From: an uncultured Pseudomonadales bacterium
Lineage (GTDB): Bacteria > Pseudomonadota > Gammaproteobacteria > Pseudomonadales > Pseudohongiellaceae
DNA length: 64,000 bases
Assembly: GCA_943789335.1 (NCBI GenBank)
Contig: CALSTS010000001.1
Span: 310,001 to 374,000 of the forward strand
Reading direction: 5' to 3'
Of the stretch, positions 22,108 through 31,248 are shown one piece after another (the first letter of the stretch is position 1; every line of letters starts with the position of its first letter). Position numbers and translations under genes: made by a program. Below the pieces are notes generated by a model, which was not told the origin of the DNA, made no database searches, and saw nothing but the letters and a program-made list of their open reading frames with translations.

Positions 22108-22300
22108 AACCAAATTCTCAACCAATTATTAACTAAGGTTTACTTCTTAGGGCAGTTCAGGCCCGTTTACTCTGGAGGGAAAACAGCATCTTTTGTTAAC
22201 GCCAAAGAGCCGACCATTTTACACAAACCGCAGGTTTTCAGCAATCTTGATAGCTTGATATGGAAAGATTAAAGAGCTTAAAGGAAGGTGATCTCTAAGA

Positions 22301-23404
22301 TTAAGAGGCTTCGCCCATCATATTGCCAGACTTAAGAGTCATTTCCAGAATTTCAGGGGCTATATCTGCTGTAATCAATGCTTTACCAATGTTTTCCAAC
22401 AATACAAAACGTATAGAACCCTGTATATTTTTTTTGTCCCTACCCATCAGTGATAGATATTCAGAATTCGTTATCGATTCTGGCGGAACAACGGGTAATC
22501 CGGCAGACTTCAGGAGCTTTTTAATCCTAGCTACATCCTCAATGGTTAATTTCCCTATACGCCATGACAAATCTGCAGCCATAAGCATACCTGTTGCAAC
22601 AGCCTCACCATGCAACCAATTACCGTAACCCATGGCCGTCTCGATAGCATGACCAAAAGTATGACCCAGATTAAGGATTGCCCTTATTCCCGATTCTTTT
22701 TCATCTGAAGCCACAATTGCAGCTTTTTCTTCACAACTGGTTTTAATTGCCTGTATTAAGCTATCCACATCACGGTTTTTCAGATTTTCAATATTGCTCT
22801 CCAGCCAATTAAAAAAATCTAGATTATTAATCAAACCATACTTAATAACTTCAGCAAGACCCGCAAATAATTCTTTATCTGGAAGAGTATTCAATGTGTC
22901 TGTGTCGGCAATCACGCATTGCGGTTGATAAAAAGCTCCCACCATATTTTTACCTAGTGGTCGGTTAACCCCAGTTTTCCCTCCAACAGATGAATCTACT
23001 TGGGCCAGCAAGGTTGTGGGCACTTGAATAAAATTCACCCCGCGCAAATAAGTAGCAGCAGCAAAACCTGCCATATCTCCGACCACGCCGCCCCCAAGCG
23101 CAATTAGCGTTACATTCCGGTCAAGTCGACTCGACAATAAGGCATCATAGATTTGAGCAATATTATCGAGTGTCTTTTCTGCCTCACCATCTGGCAAAAT
23201 GATTTCACTCAATTCATAACCCGAAAGAAGCGCTTTTAGTTTCCCAAGATACAATGGAGCCACAACATCATTACTGATGATGCAAACTTGTTTTCCATTA
23301 ATGTGAGACGTAAGTATTTGGCGGTCAGCTAACAGTCCCGAACCTATATAGATAGGGTAAGATCGATCGCCCAAATCAACAGTAAGGTTTATCGGATTAG
23401 GCAT
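22301..23404 (-). CDS. aroB: 3-dehydroquinate synthase AroB
   Basis: AroB cyclises DAHP to 3-dehydroquinate in the shikimate pathway. The 367 residues carry [10 protein letters not shown], the NAD-binding [15 protein letters not shown], the metal site region [24 protein letters not shown] (split here for brevity) and the HTFGHAIE histidines. It overlaps aroK by eight bases, the usual aroKB pair. Confidence 0.96.
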   Translation of the reverse strand: MPNPINLTVDLGDRSYPIYIGSGLLADRQILTSHINGKQVCIISNDVVAPLYLGKLKALLSGYELSEIILPDGEAEKTLDNIAQIYDALLSSRLDRNVTLIALGGGVVGDMAGFAAATYLRGVNFIQVPTTLLAQVDSSVGGKTGVNRPLGKNMVGAFYQPQCVIADTDTLNTLPDKELFAGLAEVIKYGLINNLDFFNWLESNIENLKNRDVDSLIQAIKTSCEEKAAIVASDEKESGIRAILNLGHTFGHAIETAMGYGNWLHGEAVATGMLMAADLSWRIGKLTIEDVARIKKLLKSAGLPVVPPESITNSEYLSLMGRDKKNIQGSIRFVLLENIGKALITADIAPEILEMTLKSGNMMGEAS

Positions 23405-23948
23405 ATTGGTCAGAATTACTATTAGAACTGCCCAAAATATATTGGGTTAATTCAGTGCAAACAGCCTTAGCACTTCTGCGGCTTGTCATTACCATGTGAT
23501 CAGCAATTTCCCGGTATAATGGCTCGCGTTGCTCCATTAAATCCCGCAATTTCGTTTCAGGATCATCAACATTTTGCAATAAAGGACGTTTTTGATCTTT
23601 GCGGGTTCGTTCTAATTGCTGATTGATTGTCGTCATTAAATAAATGACTGTGCCTCGACTATGTAAGAACCGGCGATTTTGCTCAGAGAGAACTACACCA
23701 CCTCCGGTAGCAAGGACAATTTTACTTTTAGCACTAAGCTCTTCAATAACTTTTTCTTCTCGCTTGCGGAAGCCTTCCTCACCTTCCATATCAAAGATCC
23801 AGGCAATATCAGCTCCCGTACGACTTTCAATTTCATGATCCGAATCGTAAAAATCGAGTTTTAATTCTTGCGCGAGCAACTTACCAATGGTCGTTTTGCC
23901 CGCGCCCATAGGTCCAATTAAAAAAATATTATATACAGAGTTTTTCAT
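23397..23948 (-). CDS. aroK: Shikimate kinase AroK
   Basis: AroK phosphorylates shikimate. It shows Walker [13 protein letters not shown] at residues 12-23, the shikimate-binding FYDSDHEIE, the ATGGGVVL loop, and the lid segment [11 protein letters not shown]. At 183 residues it is a normal length. In related genomes it directly follows pilQ; here it follows a short pilM'-'pilQ remnant by 41 bp. Confidence 0.96.
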   Translation of the reverse strand: MKNSVYNIFLIGPMGAGKTTIGKLLAQELKLDFYDSDHEIESRTGADIAWIFDMEGEEGFRKREEKVIEELSAKSKIVLATGGGVVLSEQNRRFLHSRGTVIYLMTTINQQLERTRKDQKRPLLQNVDDPETKLRDLMEQREPLYREIADHMVMTSRRSAKAVCTELTQYILGSSNSNSDQYA

Positions 23949-23989
23949 TAAGCGATACGCTTAAGTTGGAAGCACAATATTTTCAAAAC

Positions 23990-24262
23990 CTAAATTTCGC
24001 TGATAATAGAAGGTGTGATAAAAATCAGCAATTCAGTTTTAGTTTTTGTTTTCATTAAAGATGCCATCTTTATTACAACATCACCCACAGCTTCCAATTC
24101 ATTTATATTCTTTTCCACTACGACATTTTCAGGAAGTGGCTGGGTTACATAATTCTCTACTTTATATTTATTGCCTGACTTGCTCAATTCAATAAGTTTG
24201 ATGGAACTGGAACTAATATCCACCCCATGCAGAGCTGTATTTTTTTTACTAAAAATACTCAC
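23990..24262 (-). pseudogene. pilM'-'pilQ fusion remnant (deletion scar of the pilMNOPQ locus)
   Basis: A 90-residue open frame. Residues 1 to about 72 match the start of PilM, the cytoplasmic ATPase-like type IV pilus protein (GVDISSSSIKLIELSKSG, YKVENYVTQPLP, VVVEKNINELEAVGD). The last 15 to 17 residues, TELLIFITPSIISEI, match the very end of the secretin PilQ. In many gammaproteobacteria pilMNOPQ lies between ponA (divergent) and aroKB, the neighbours here. The simplest reading is one deletion from inside pilM to near the end of pilQ, joined in frame near 24033-24050, where AAAACT is repeated. It cannot work as PilM or PilQ. Confidence 0.85.
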
Positions 24263-24441
24263 AAACTCACTCTCCCTAAACCTATTTCAGCCCACTTAAA
24301 ATGAGCACTGATCTGTCAATTAACCTTGTAATCAATCCAAAATTCTATCGTATGTACTCTTACAATGAGAGAATATAGACCCTCACAAACCAGCACGTTA
24401 CTTAATTTAAGTATGAATTTCAACTAATTAAGTCTTTTTTC

Positions 24442-24462
24442 AACAAATTACTTTAATTTGTT
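24442..24462. repeat. Perfect 9-bp inverted repeat, possible operator
   Basis: AACAAATTA, three bases and TAATTTGTT form an exact palindrome with a CTT centre. There is no adjacent T run, so it is not a terminator. It is about 180 bp before the pilM remnant start and 290 bp before ponA. A regulator-binding site is possible, but its regulator is unknown. Confidence 0.55.
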
Positions 24463-24704
24463 AGGTGCATCACATTCTCTCTAATTATGAGCAAATTCTT
24501 TTGAGTTACCATAAAATCATCATATTTCTATATTGTTTTGATAAAGTATGCTTAAAGAATCACACTTGTTAGTAAAAAACGTTTAAAATCATGGTTTTCA
24601 GCTTGAAGTAATAAATTATAGCTATATAAAAGCTTTCTCTTTTCATCTTGCTGCAATTATCGACATTGACTCCTTTACAGGTATCATGAAAGAACTACAC
24701 AAAG

Positions 24705-24749
24705 AACTATAAGTAAAGGAACTATAAGTAAAGAAACTATAAGTAAAGG
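24705..24749 (+). repeat. Three tandem 15-bp repeats before the ponA start
   Basis: The unit AACTATAAGTAAAGG occurs three times head to tail (24705-24719, 24720-24734 with final A, 24735-24749), ending three bases before the ATG at 24753. Each unit ends in the purine-rich TAAAGGA-type sequence that can pair with 16S rRNA, so the ribosome site has in effect been triplicated. Looser copies lie just upstream. Confidence 0.9.
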
Positions 24750-24752
24750 ACT

Positions 24753-27131
24753 ATGAGTTTAGTACGAAAAGCCATAAATCTACTTCTTTGGTGCTGTCTT
24801 TTTGGCGGCCTGGGAGTAGTAATGATCACTGCTAGCGCCTATTTATATCTATCTCCCAAATTACCTCCAGCGGAAGATTACCGTAATGTTAGATTGGTCA
24901 ACCCCTTACGTATTTACACTGCAGATAACAAACTAATTGCTGAATTTGGCGAAGTTCGTCGTGACCCTATTAAATATAGCGAAATACCTCCTCTTCTCGT
25001 TAATGCCTTAATAGCCAGCGAAGACACACGTTTTTACCAACATAACGGTGTCGATTTAAAGGCACTGGCTCGTTCAGTATTAGGCATATTAAGCGGCAAC
25101 CCTAGCGGTGGTGGGAGTACTCTTACCATGCAGCTGGCAAAGAATATTTCGTTTGAGGGTGAAAGCCCATATTCCAGAAAATTCAAGGAAATATTGCTGG
25201 CTCTAAAGATCGAGAGAGAACTCAATAAAGAAGAAATACTGGAGCTTTATCTTAATCGTATCTTCTTTGGAATTTCTGCCTATGGCGTGTCTGCAGCTTC
25301 CAGTCAATTTTATAACAAAGCCCCTAGCGAATTGAGCTTATCTGAAATGGCTATGTTAGTCGCTCTTTTACCCGCCCCAAATACTATAAACCCACTGCGT
25401 TCAGAACAACGAGCTTTAACGTATCGTAATCGGGTTTTACGCAGGATGTTTGAACTTAGCATGATTTCTCAAAATCAATTTAACGAAGCAAATGATGCCC
25501 CTTTAACGGCACAACGATTCGGAGTAGAAATTGAGCTAGAGGCTCCTTATATAGCTGAGATGGTTCGACTAGATATGGAAACCCGCTATGGGGATCTAGC
25601 AATAACAGACGGTTTCGAAGTTTATACAACAATAAACAGTGAAACCCAGGCCTTGGCTAATCAGGCCTTAACCAATGGTTTAGAGAATTATGACAGGAGC
25701 CATGGCTATCGTGGACCTGAAAATAAGATGAGGCCCACCAATAGTGATGGTGATGTTGCTATGTGGTTATCTATTCTAGCCAGGACAGCAACATTAGCTG
25801 ATCAGCAACCCGCTTTCGTTCAGCAAATTAGTGAAAGATCAATCCTTGCTCTTCTTAAATCCGGTGAAAGTATCACCATCGAGTGGGATGGAATTCGTTG
25901 GGCTAAAAGGTTTATTAATAATAGTAGCTGGACTTCCAGCCCCAGGACTGCCAGTGAAGTCGTGGAAGTAGGTGACTTAATCAGAGTCAGCCAAAATGAC
26001 GAAGAACGCTGGATACTTAGCCAAATTCCTAGCGTCAATGGCGCGCTGGTATCTATCAACCCCAATAATGGTGCAATCATGGCGCTCACCGGCGGTTACG
26101 ATTTTTATCAAAGCAATTTTAATCGTGTGACTCAAGCTAGACGCCAACCTGGATCCAACTTTAAACCTTTCTTATATGCTGCGGCCCTTGAGAATGGTTA
26201 TACAGCAGCCAGTCTAATTAATGATGCCCCCTTAGATCGAAGCGACTATAGGCCAGAAAATTTTAATGGAGACTTTCTTGGGCCTATTTCATTGAAGTAT
26301 GCACTTACTAACTCTAAAAACCTTGTTTCTCTTAGACTTTATGATGCGCTTGGCGACAATGTGGTAATGCCCTATATCACTCGATTTGGCTTTAATGAAA
26401 GCGAATTCCCGCGTAACGACCTAACTGTAGCAATCGGCTCTCACGCAGTCACTCCGATTGAAGTAGCAACTGGATATGCAGTATTTGCTAACGGAGGCTA
26501 TCAAGTTCAACCCTATCTGATACAGCGAATTGATAACTTTAATGATGGAACTGTTTATCAAGCTGATGCTGTAAATATTTGTCCAGCATGTGAAGAAAAT
26601 TTTGATCCAGAAAATCCGCAGCTAAGCTCTGCTTACCCGGCTCCAAGAGTAATCGATGAAGATGTTGCGTACATTATGAATACAATGCTGCGCTCTGTAG
26701 TAACCAATGGCAGTGGTCGACGCATTAACCGTGAAATCGGTCGCCCTGATCTTGCCGGGAAAACAGGTACTACTAACGACAATTTTGACCTTTGGTTTTC
26801 TGGCTTTAATGCGGACATGGTCACCACTGTTTTTGTCGGCTTTGATAACCCCCAAACATTAGGGCGAGATGAACAGGCTGCCACAGTTGCAGTACCTATT
26901 TGGATTGATTTTATGGAAGATGCACTTGCTGACATGCCAATAAATTCAATGGCTCAACCAGATGGGATTGTTACCGTTAGAATCAATCCTGAAACAGGAT
27001 TCAGGGCGCAACCAAATGAAGAAGGCGCTGTATTTGAAGTATTTAGGGAAGAATACCAACCTCTCGAGGCCAATGATGCTAACGCAATAAATGACCTCGA
27101 TGGCTTAGATGATCCAGACGAATTATTTTAA
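24753..27131 (+). CDS. mrcA: Penicillin-binding protein 1A (class A, bifunctional)
   Basis: A 792-residue inner-membrane peptidoglycan synthase with one N-terminal helix. The glycosyltransferase domain has ALIASEDTRFYQHNGVD near residue 89 and GGSTLTMQLAKN. The transpeptidase domain has the SxxK motif in RQPGSNFKPF near residue 466, SKN in ALTNSKNLVS, and KTGT near 669. A middle OB-like insert separates them. Located divergently from the former pilM locus, as in related genomes. Confidence 0.95.
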   Translation: MSLVRKAINLLLWCCLFGGLGVVMITASAYLYLSPKLPPAEDYRNVRLVNPLRIYTADNKLIAEFGEVRRDPIKYSEIPPLLVNALIASEDTRFYQHNGVDLKALARSVLGILSGNPSGGGSTLTMQLAKNISFEGESPYSRKFKEILLALKIERELNKEEILELYLNRIFFGISAYGVSAASSQFYNKAPSELSLSEMAMLVALLPAPNTINPLRSEQRALTYRNRVLRRMFELSMISQNQFNEANDAPLTAQRFGVEIELEAPYIAEMVRLDMETRYGDLAITDGFEVYTTINSETQALANQALTNGLENYDRSHGYRGPENKMRPTNSDGDVAMWLSILARTATLADQQPAFVQQISERSILALLKSGESITIEWDGIRWAKRFINNSSWTSSPRTASEVVEVGDLIRVSQNDEERWILSQIPSVNGALVSINPNNGAIMALTGGYDFYQSNFNRVTQARRQPGSNFKPFLYAAALENGYTAASLINDAPLDRSDYRPENFNGDFLGPISLKYALTNSKNLVSLRLYDALGDNVVMPYITRFGFNESEFPRNDLTVAIGSHAVTPIEVATGYAVFANGGYQVQPYLIQRIDNFNDGTVYQADAVNICPACEENFDPENPQLSSAYPAPRVIDEDVAYIMNTMLRSVVTNGSGRRINREIGRPDLAGKTGTTNDNFDLWFSGFNADMVTTVFVGFDNPQTLGRDEQAATVAVPIWIDFMEDALADMPINSMAQPDGIVTVRINPETGFRAQPNEEGAVFEVFREEYQPLEANDANAINDLDGLDDPDELF

Positions 27132-27213
27132 GTGCTTGCTCTAGTTATATAAACTTGCTGATGTTTTATATAAGGAGGTAGCTAGCACTGAACTTAGAAA
27201 CCAGCTAAAAAGC

Positions 27214-27423
27214 TTATAGCTTTCGATTGCTAAAACGTTTCTTATAACGATCAACTCGACCGCCAGTATCAACGATTTTCTGTTTCCCTGTGTAAAAAGG
27301 ATGACATTGGGAACACACATCAATACGTAACTCGCCACCTAAAGTAGAACGCGTGTTGATGACATTGCCGCAACCACAGGTAACTGCTATATCTTCATAC
27401 TTAGGATGAATTTCTGCTTTCAT
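27214..27423 (-). CDS. rpmE: 50S ribosomal protein L31 (zinc-binding form)
   Basis: A 69-residue protein starting [20 protein letters not shown]. The cysteines CGCG and [12 protein letters not shown] make it the zinc-ribbon (C+) form. An upstream in-frame start would add nine residues not found in the family. It converges on ponA with an 82-bp gap. Confidence 0.95.
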   Translation of the reverse strand: MKAEIHPKYEDIAVTCGCGNVINTRSTLGGELRIDVCSQCHPFYTGKQKIVDTGGRVDRYKKRFSNRKL

Positions 27424-27553
27424 GAAAGGCCTCAAACTGAATATCGCCACCTGATGTTCTTATCGGGCACCATATTCTTCAATTAAAAAAGAGCGCGAAT
27501 TCTAGCAGAGTCGCACTATTTAGCAAGAGCTGGTTTACAACTGACCAAAATTA

Positions 27554-27841
27554 CTAGAGATATGCTCGATGATTTTCCACAACCTCTGCAAATATCATCT
27601 TAAAAAGACTTAATACAAACTCTGGGTTAAGAGCTTTTTCTTCAGCACGCGCTCTAAGATCAATCAGTTTTTGTTTTTCTCGTGTTTCGTCAACAGAATC
27701 CAGGTCTTTTTCCGCTTTCAGCTTGCCGACTCTAGCGGTTACTTCAAACCTCTTCGCCAAAATTAATATAAGTTCATCATCCAGCGTATCTATTTGATTA
27801 CGTAGGCTTAATAATTCATCAGGCAGAGAGTTCGTTTGCAT
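27554..27841 (-). CDS. Monofunctional chorismate mutase (AroQ class)
   Basis: A 95-residue all-helical protein. LLSLRNQIDTLDDELILILAKRFEVTARVGKLKAEK carries the Arg, Asp and Lys pattern of AroQ chorismate mutases (described over two motifs: LRNQIDTLD and AKRFEVTARVGKLK). It has no prephenate dehydratase or dehydrogenase domain and no signal peptide, so it should act in the cytoplasm on chorismate for Phe/Tyr synthesis. It diverges from priA over 42 bp. Confidence 0.85.
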   Translation of the reverse strand: MQTNSLPDELLSLRNQIDTLDDELILILAKRFEVTARVGKLKAEKDLDSVDETREKQKLIDLRARAEEKALNPEFVLSLFKMIFAEVVENHRAYL

Positions 27842-27883
27842 GGTAATCTTCCAACTGTTTAATAGCTTAAAGTTTTAATTCCA

Positions 27884-29935
27884 GTGAGTATAAACCAAGG
27901 CAGTAACACGCTCCATTCCTCTAAGGCAAATTCCGTTGTAAAGGTTGTTGTTAATACACCTTTAAGGCGAAGCTTTGACTATTTGCCGCCAGAAAATCCA
28001 CCTTCACAACTATTAACGGGCTTAAGAGTAAGAGTTCCTTTTGGCAAGCGAGAGCTTATTGGTCTGATTATCGATACTTCCGTGGAAAGTGATTTCGACT
28101 TTAATGAGTTAAAAAGAATAATTGAAGTAATAGACCAAGAACCTGTATTCAATGCTTCGATGATGAAACTTTTTAAATGGGCGGCATCTTATTATCACTA
28201 CCCACTAGGCCAAGTCATTCACAATGCAATGCCAGCTCATGTTCGACAAGGAAAAGCACTGACCGCATCAAACAACAACACGGTAAAACATGAAGAAATC
28301 ATAAAAGATTTGACTAAAGAGCTAGTCTTAAACAAGCAACAAGAACAGGTCAAAGCTTCCATTTTGAAGCAGTCCAATAATTTTCATTGTTTTTTATTAG
28401 AAGGCATCACCGGCAGCGGCAAAACCGAAGTTTATATGCAACTCATTGCAGAAAAAATACGCTTAGGCCTGCAAGTAATTATGCTAGTCCCGGAAATTAG
28501 CCTGACACCCCAAACCATTCAGCATTTCCAGGGCCGTTTTGCTGACAATATTGTTGCCATTCACTCAGGATTAACTGACAAACAACGCTTTAATGCTTGG
28601 TCCGATGCTCGCCTTGGCGATGCAGATATTGTTATTGGAACCCGCTCTGCAATTTTCACCCCACTACTGCGTCCTGGCTTAATTATTATTGATGAAGAGC
28701 ATGATGCATCATATAAGCAACATGAGGGCTTTCGATACTCGGCTCGCGACCTTGCAATTTATCGAGCACAATTATTTGATATCCCAATCATTTTAGGTTC
28801 AGCCACCCCAAGTCTGGAAAGTCTTCATAATGCTCTAAGCAAGCGGTATTCACTTTTGTCACTTGAACTACGCGCGGCAGAAGCCAGCAATCCAACTTTC
28901 AACTGCATCGACTTGAATGGCAAGACACTGAGTGAAGGGTTTTCAGAGCAGCTACTTGACGCCATAAAAGAGCATTTACATCAGAATAAGCAAGTTCTAA
29001 TCTTTTTGAACCGCAGAGGCTATGCCCCACTGCTGCAGTGCCATGATTGCGGTTGGACAGCTAGCTGCCCTCGATGTGACACGAGTTATACCTTACATAG
29101 ACATAGTCCAGAATTAAGATGCCATCGTTGTGAATCCCAGCGGAAAATTATCCATGCTTGCCCTTCTTGCCAAAGTAACACCTTATTACCAATTGGTTTA
29201 GGAACTGAACGCACAGAAAAAAAACTGGAAGAATCTTTCCCAAATGTGCCAGTTTTCCGAATTGACCGTGATACCACTCGTAATCGTAGCAAATTAGAAA
29301 ACACCATTTCTGAGATTAATAAAGGTCAAGCTGCTATTTTGGTTGGTACGCAAATGCTTGCCAAAGGACATCATTTTCCTGAAGTCACTTTAGTTGCTGT
29401 GATGGACGCTGATGCAGGTTTATTCAGCTCTGATTTCCGTGGTCAAGAATTTATGGGGCAGTTATTAATTCAGGTTGCAGGTCGTTCTGGGCGCGGCAAA
29501 AACGCCGGGGAAGTTCTTATTCAAACACATAACAGTACGCACCCTACGCTAAATACACTAATAATTGATGGCTATAAACAATTTTCAAGAACGCAACTGG
29601 AGCAAAGAGAGATGGCTAACTTACCGCCTTTTTCTTATCAAGCACTGATTCGTGCTGAAGCCAGTAAAGTATCTCTTCCTATGGATTTTCTGCAGGAGGT
29701 GCAAAATATAACTAAACACAAACTATCTAGCTCTAGCTCTACATTTACTCTTGGCCCTTTACCCGCCCCTATGGAAAAAAGAGCAGGACGTTTTCGTTTT
29801 CAGTTATTACTGCAATCTTCAAGCAGAGCAGAATTACATACACTTTTAAATCATTTAGTCCCCGTCTATGAAGCCTTGCCGCTAAGTCGTAAGGTGCGCT
29901 GGTCAATAGATATTGACCCACTCGATTTCAGTTAA
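27884..29935 (+). CDS. priA: Primosomal replication restart helicase PriA
   Basis: PriA recognises stalled forks and reloads the replisome. The 683-residue reading starts with GTG; the N-terminal VVVNTPLRRSFDYLPPE is the 3'-DNA-binding domain. Walker A GITGSGKTE is near residue 175, DEEH near 269, and the paired zinc sites run CHDCGWTASCPRC then CHRC and CPSC at about residues 386-430. Helicase motif VGTQMLAKGHHFP and QVAGRSGRG follow. Slightly short because the exact start is uncertain. Confidence 0.94.
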   Translation: MSINQGSNTLHSSKANSVVKVVVNTPLRRSFDYLPPENPPSQLLTGLRVRVPFGKRELIGLIIDTSVESDFDFNELKRIIEVIDQEPVFNASMMKLFKWAASYYHYPLGQVIHNAMPAHVRQGKALTASNNNTVKHEEIIKDLTKELVLNKQQEQVKASILKQSNNFHCFLLEGITGSGKTEVYMQLIAEKIRLGLQVIMLVPEISLTPQTIQHFQGRFADNIVAIHSGLTDKQRFNAWSDARLGDADIVIGTRSAIFTPLLRPGLIIIDEEHDASYKQHEGFRYSARDLAIYRAQLFDIPIILGSATPSLESLHNALSKRYSLLSLELRAAEASNPTFNCIDLNGKTLSEGFSEQLLDAIKEHLHQNKQVLIFLNRRGYAPLLQCHDCGWTASCPRCDTSYTLHRHSPELRCHRCESQRKIIHACPSCQSNTLLPIGLGTERTEKKLEESFPNVPVFRIDRDTTRNRSKLENTISEINKGQAAILVGTQMLAKGHHFPEVTLVAVMDADAGLFSSDFRGQEFMGQLLIQVAGRSGRGKNAGEVLIQTHNSTHPTLNTLIIDGYKQFSRTQLEQREMANLPPFSYQALIRAEASKVSLPMDFLQEVQNITKHKLSSSSSTFTLGPLPAPMEKRAGRFRFQLLLQSSSRAELHTLLNHLVPVYEALPLSRKVRWSIDIDPLDFS

Positions 29936-30021
29936 GCTACATTAAGCATTGCGTCTAGCTACCATTACTGAAGTAATTTCGGGATAATGCAGCTCTGACC
30001 AGCTTGAGATACTGATACCCA

Positions 30022-30594
30022 ATGGCTCATGATTTTGCTAAACAACGTTCTTCGAGCAACAGTAGCAAGAAGAAACGCACAAGCACAAAATCTGCAACAA
30101 AGACCTCTCCTGCAAAAAGCCATTGGCCTTGGTTTTTTTCTGGCCTTCTTTCAGGTTTATTTGTTGCTTTAATTGGATTTCTAGGGGTCTTTGGGGCTGA
30201 TTCCTTACAAAACATTAACAGCACTATTTCGTCTCAGGATGCTATCTCAGGGGATCCGAATGAAAGCACTGACTTTGGGTTTTATACTCGACTCAGTGAA
30301 GCAGAAGTTGTGGTAGACGTGGTTAATGTAGAACTTGAACCTGAAATTGAAGAAAACCCGAATATTTATAGAGTGCAAGCAGGGTCCTTTAATGTAATAG
30401 AAGATGCTGAAAAACTCAGAGCAGAAATTATACTCATCGGTTTAGACGCATCAATTTCTCAAGCAGAGGTGCTAGGTCAGACTATGTATAGGGTTCAGGC
30501 AGGTCCATTTGTAGGAAATGCCAGTGCAGACGATGCTGTTGACCTGCTGGCACGCAACAACTTACCTGACACAATAAAAATAGTCGTTCGTTGA
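30022..30594 (+). CDS. SPOR-domain membrane protein, FtsN-like
   Basis: A 190-residue bitopic protein: a basic Ser/Lys-rich cytoplasmic tail (KQRSSSNSSKKKRTSTKS), one helix (WFFSGLLSGLFVALIGFLGV) near residues 37-60, a periplasmic linker, and a C-terminal SPOR domain with two repeats starting YRVQAGSF and YRVQAGPF. SPOR domains bind denuded septal glycan. The priA-ftsN-hslVU order matches gammaproteobacterial ftsN, but the protein is short for FtsN, so the symbol is withheld. Confidence 0.8.
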   Translation: MAHDFAKQRSSSNSSKKKRTSTKSATKTSPAKSHWPWFFSGLLSGLFVALIGFLGVFGADSLQNINSTISSQDAISGDPNESTDFGFYTRLSEAEVVVDVVNVELEPEIEENPNIYRVQAGSFNVIEDAEKLRAEIILIGLDASISQAEVLGQTMYRVQAGPFVGNASADDAVDLLARNNLPDTIKIVVR

Positions 30595-30616
30595 GCGCCA
30601 GTTTCCCTGTTAAAGC

Positions 30617-30644
30617 CTTGAAATACTGATAGGCAGCACCACAT
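30617..30644 (+). promoter_or_regulatory. Sigma-32-like heat-shock promoter before hslV
   Basis: CTTGAAA at 30617-30623 and CCACAT at 30639-30644 are 15 bp apart, close to the sigma-32 consensus CTTGAAA-N13-17-CCCCAT with one mismatch. The hslV ATG is 36 bp further on. hslVU is a classic heat-shock operon, which supports the call; transcription is not shown. Confidence 0.7.
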
Positions 30645-30679
30645 AGTAAAGTTCTAAATCCCAGTAAAGCGAGATAATC

Positions 30680-31219
30680 ATGGAGCAGTATCACGGCACG
30701 ACCATCGTTTCAGTACGCCGAGGCAATAAAGTCGTTATTGGCGGTGATGGCCAGGTAAGTCAGGGCAATACCGTCATGAAGGGCAATGCTCGCAAAGTTC
30801 GCCGCTTATATAATGACCAAGTCATTGCTGGCTTTGCAGGCGGAACTGCAGATGCTTTTACCTTATTTGAACGCTTCGAGGAGCAACTAGAAAAACATTC
30901 AGGTAAGCTCACCCGTGCAGCAGTTGAACTTGCCAAACTTTGGCGCACAGAGCGCGCATTGCGTCGTCTTGAAGCGCTACTCGTTGTTGCTGATAAAGAA
31001 GCCTCTCTAATTATTACCGGCAATGGTGATGTCATTGAGCCTGAAAACTCATTAATGGCAATTGGCTCTGGTGGCCCTTATGCTCAAGCCGCGGCCATCG
31101 CTCTCTTAGAAAATACTGAACTTGACGCTCGCACAATAGTTAAAAATAGCCTCAACATCGCCGCTAATATCTGTGTTTATACGAACCAAAATCTTACAAT
31201 CGAAGAACTCGATTGCTAA
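30680..31219 (+). CDS. hslV: ATP-dependent protease subunit HslV
   Basis: The proteasome-like peptidase of the HslUV complex, 179 residues. After a short propeptide MEQYHG comes the catalytic Thr in [38 protein letters not shown] and [11 protein letters not shown] follow. It forms a dodecamer capped by HslU, whose gene starts 29 bp downstream. Confidence 0.97.
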   Translation: MEQYHGTTIVSVRRGNKVVIGGDGQVSQGNTVMKGNARKVRRLYNDQVIAGFAGGTADAFTLFERFEEQLEKHSGKLTRAAVELAKLWRTERALRRLEALLVVADKEASLIITGNGDVIEPENSLMAIGSGGPYAQAAAIALLENTELDARTIVKNSLNIAANICVYTNQNLTIEELDC

Positions 31220-31248
31220 TTTAAAAATTTCAGTTATAGGAAATATGC

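Larger units (their letters stand above)
24263..24752. other. 490-bp intergenic region between the pilM remnant and ponA
   Basis: A+T-rich divergent spacer without an open frame that I can support. It holds a perfect 9-bp inverted repeat at 24442-24462 and a 15-bp tandem repeat next to the ponA start, both listed separately. It presumably carries the ponA promoter and what remains of the pilM promoter, but no -35/-10 pair stands out enough to call. Confidence 0.6.
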
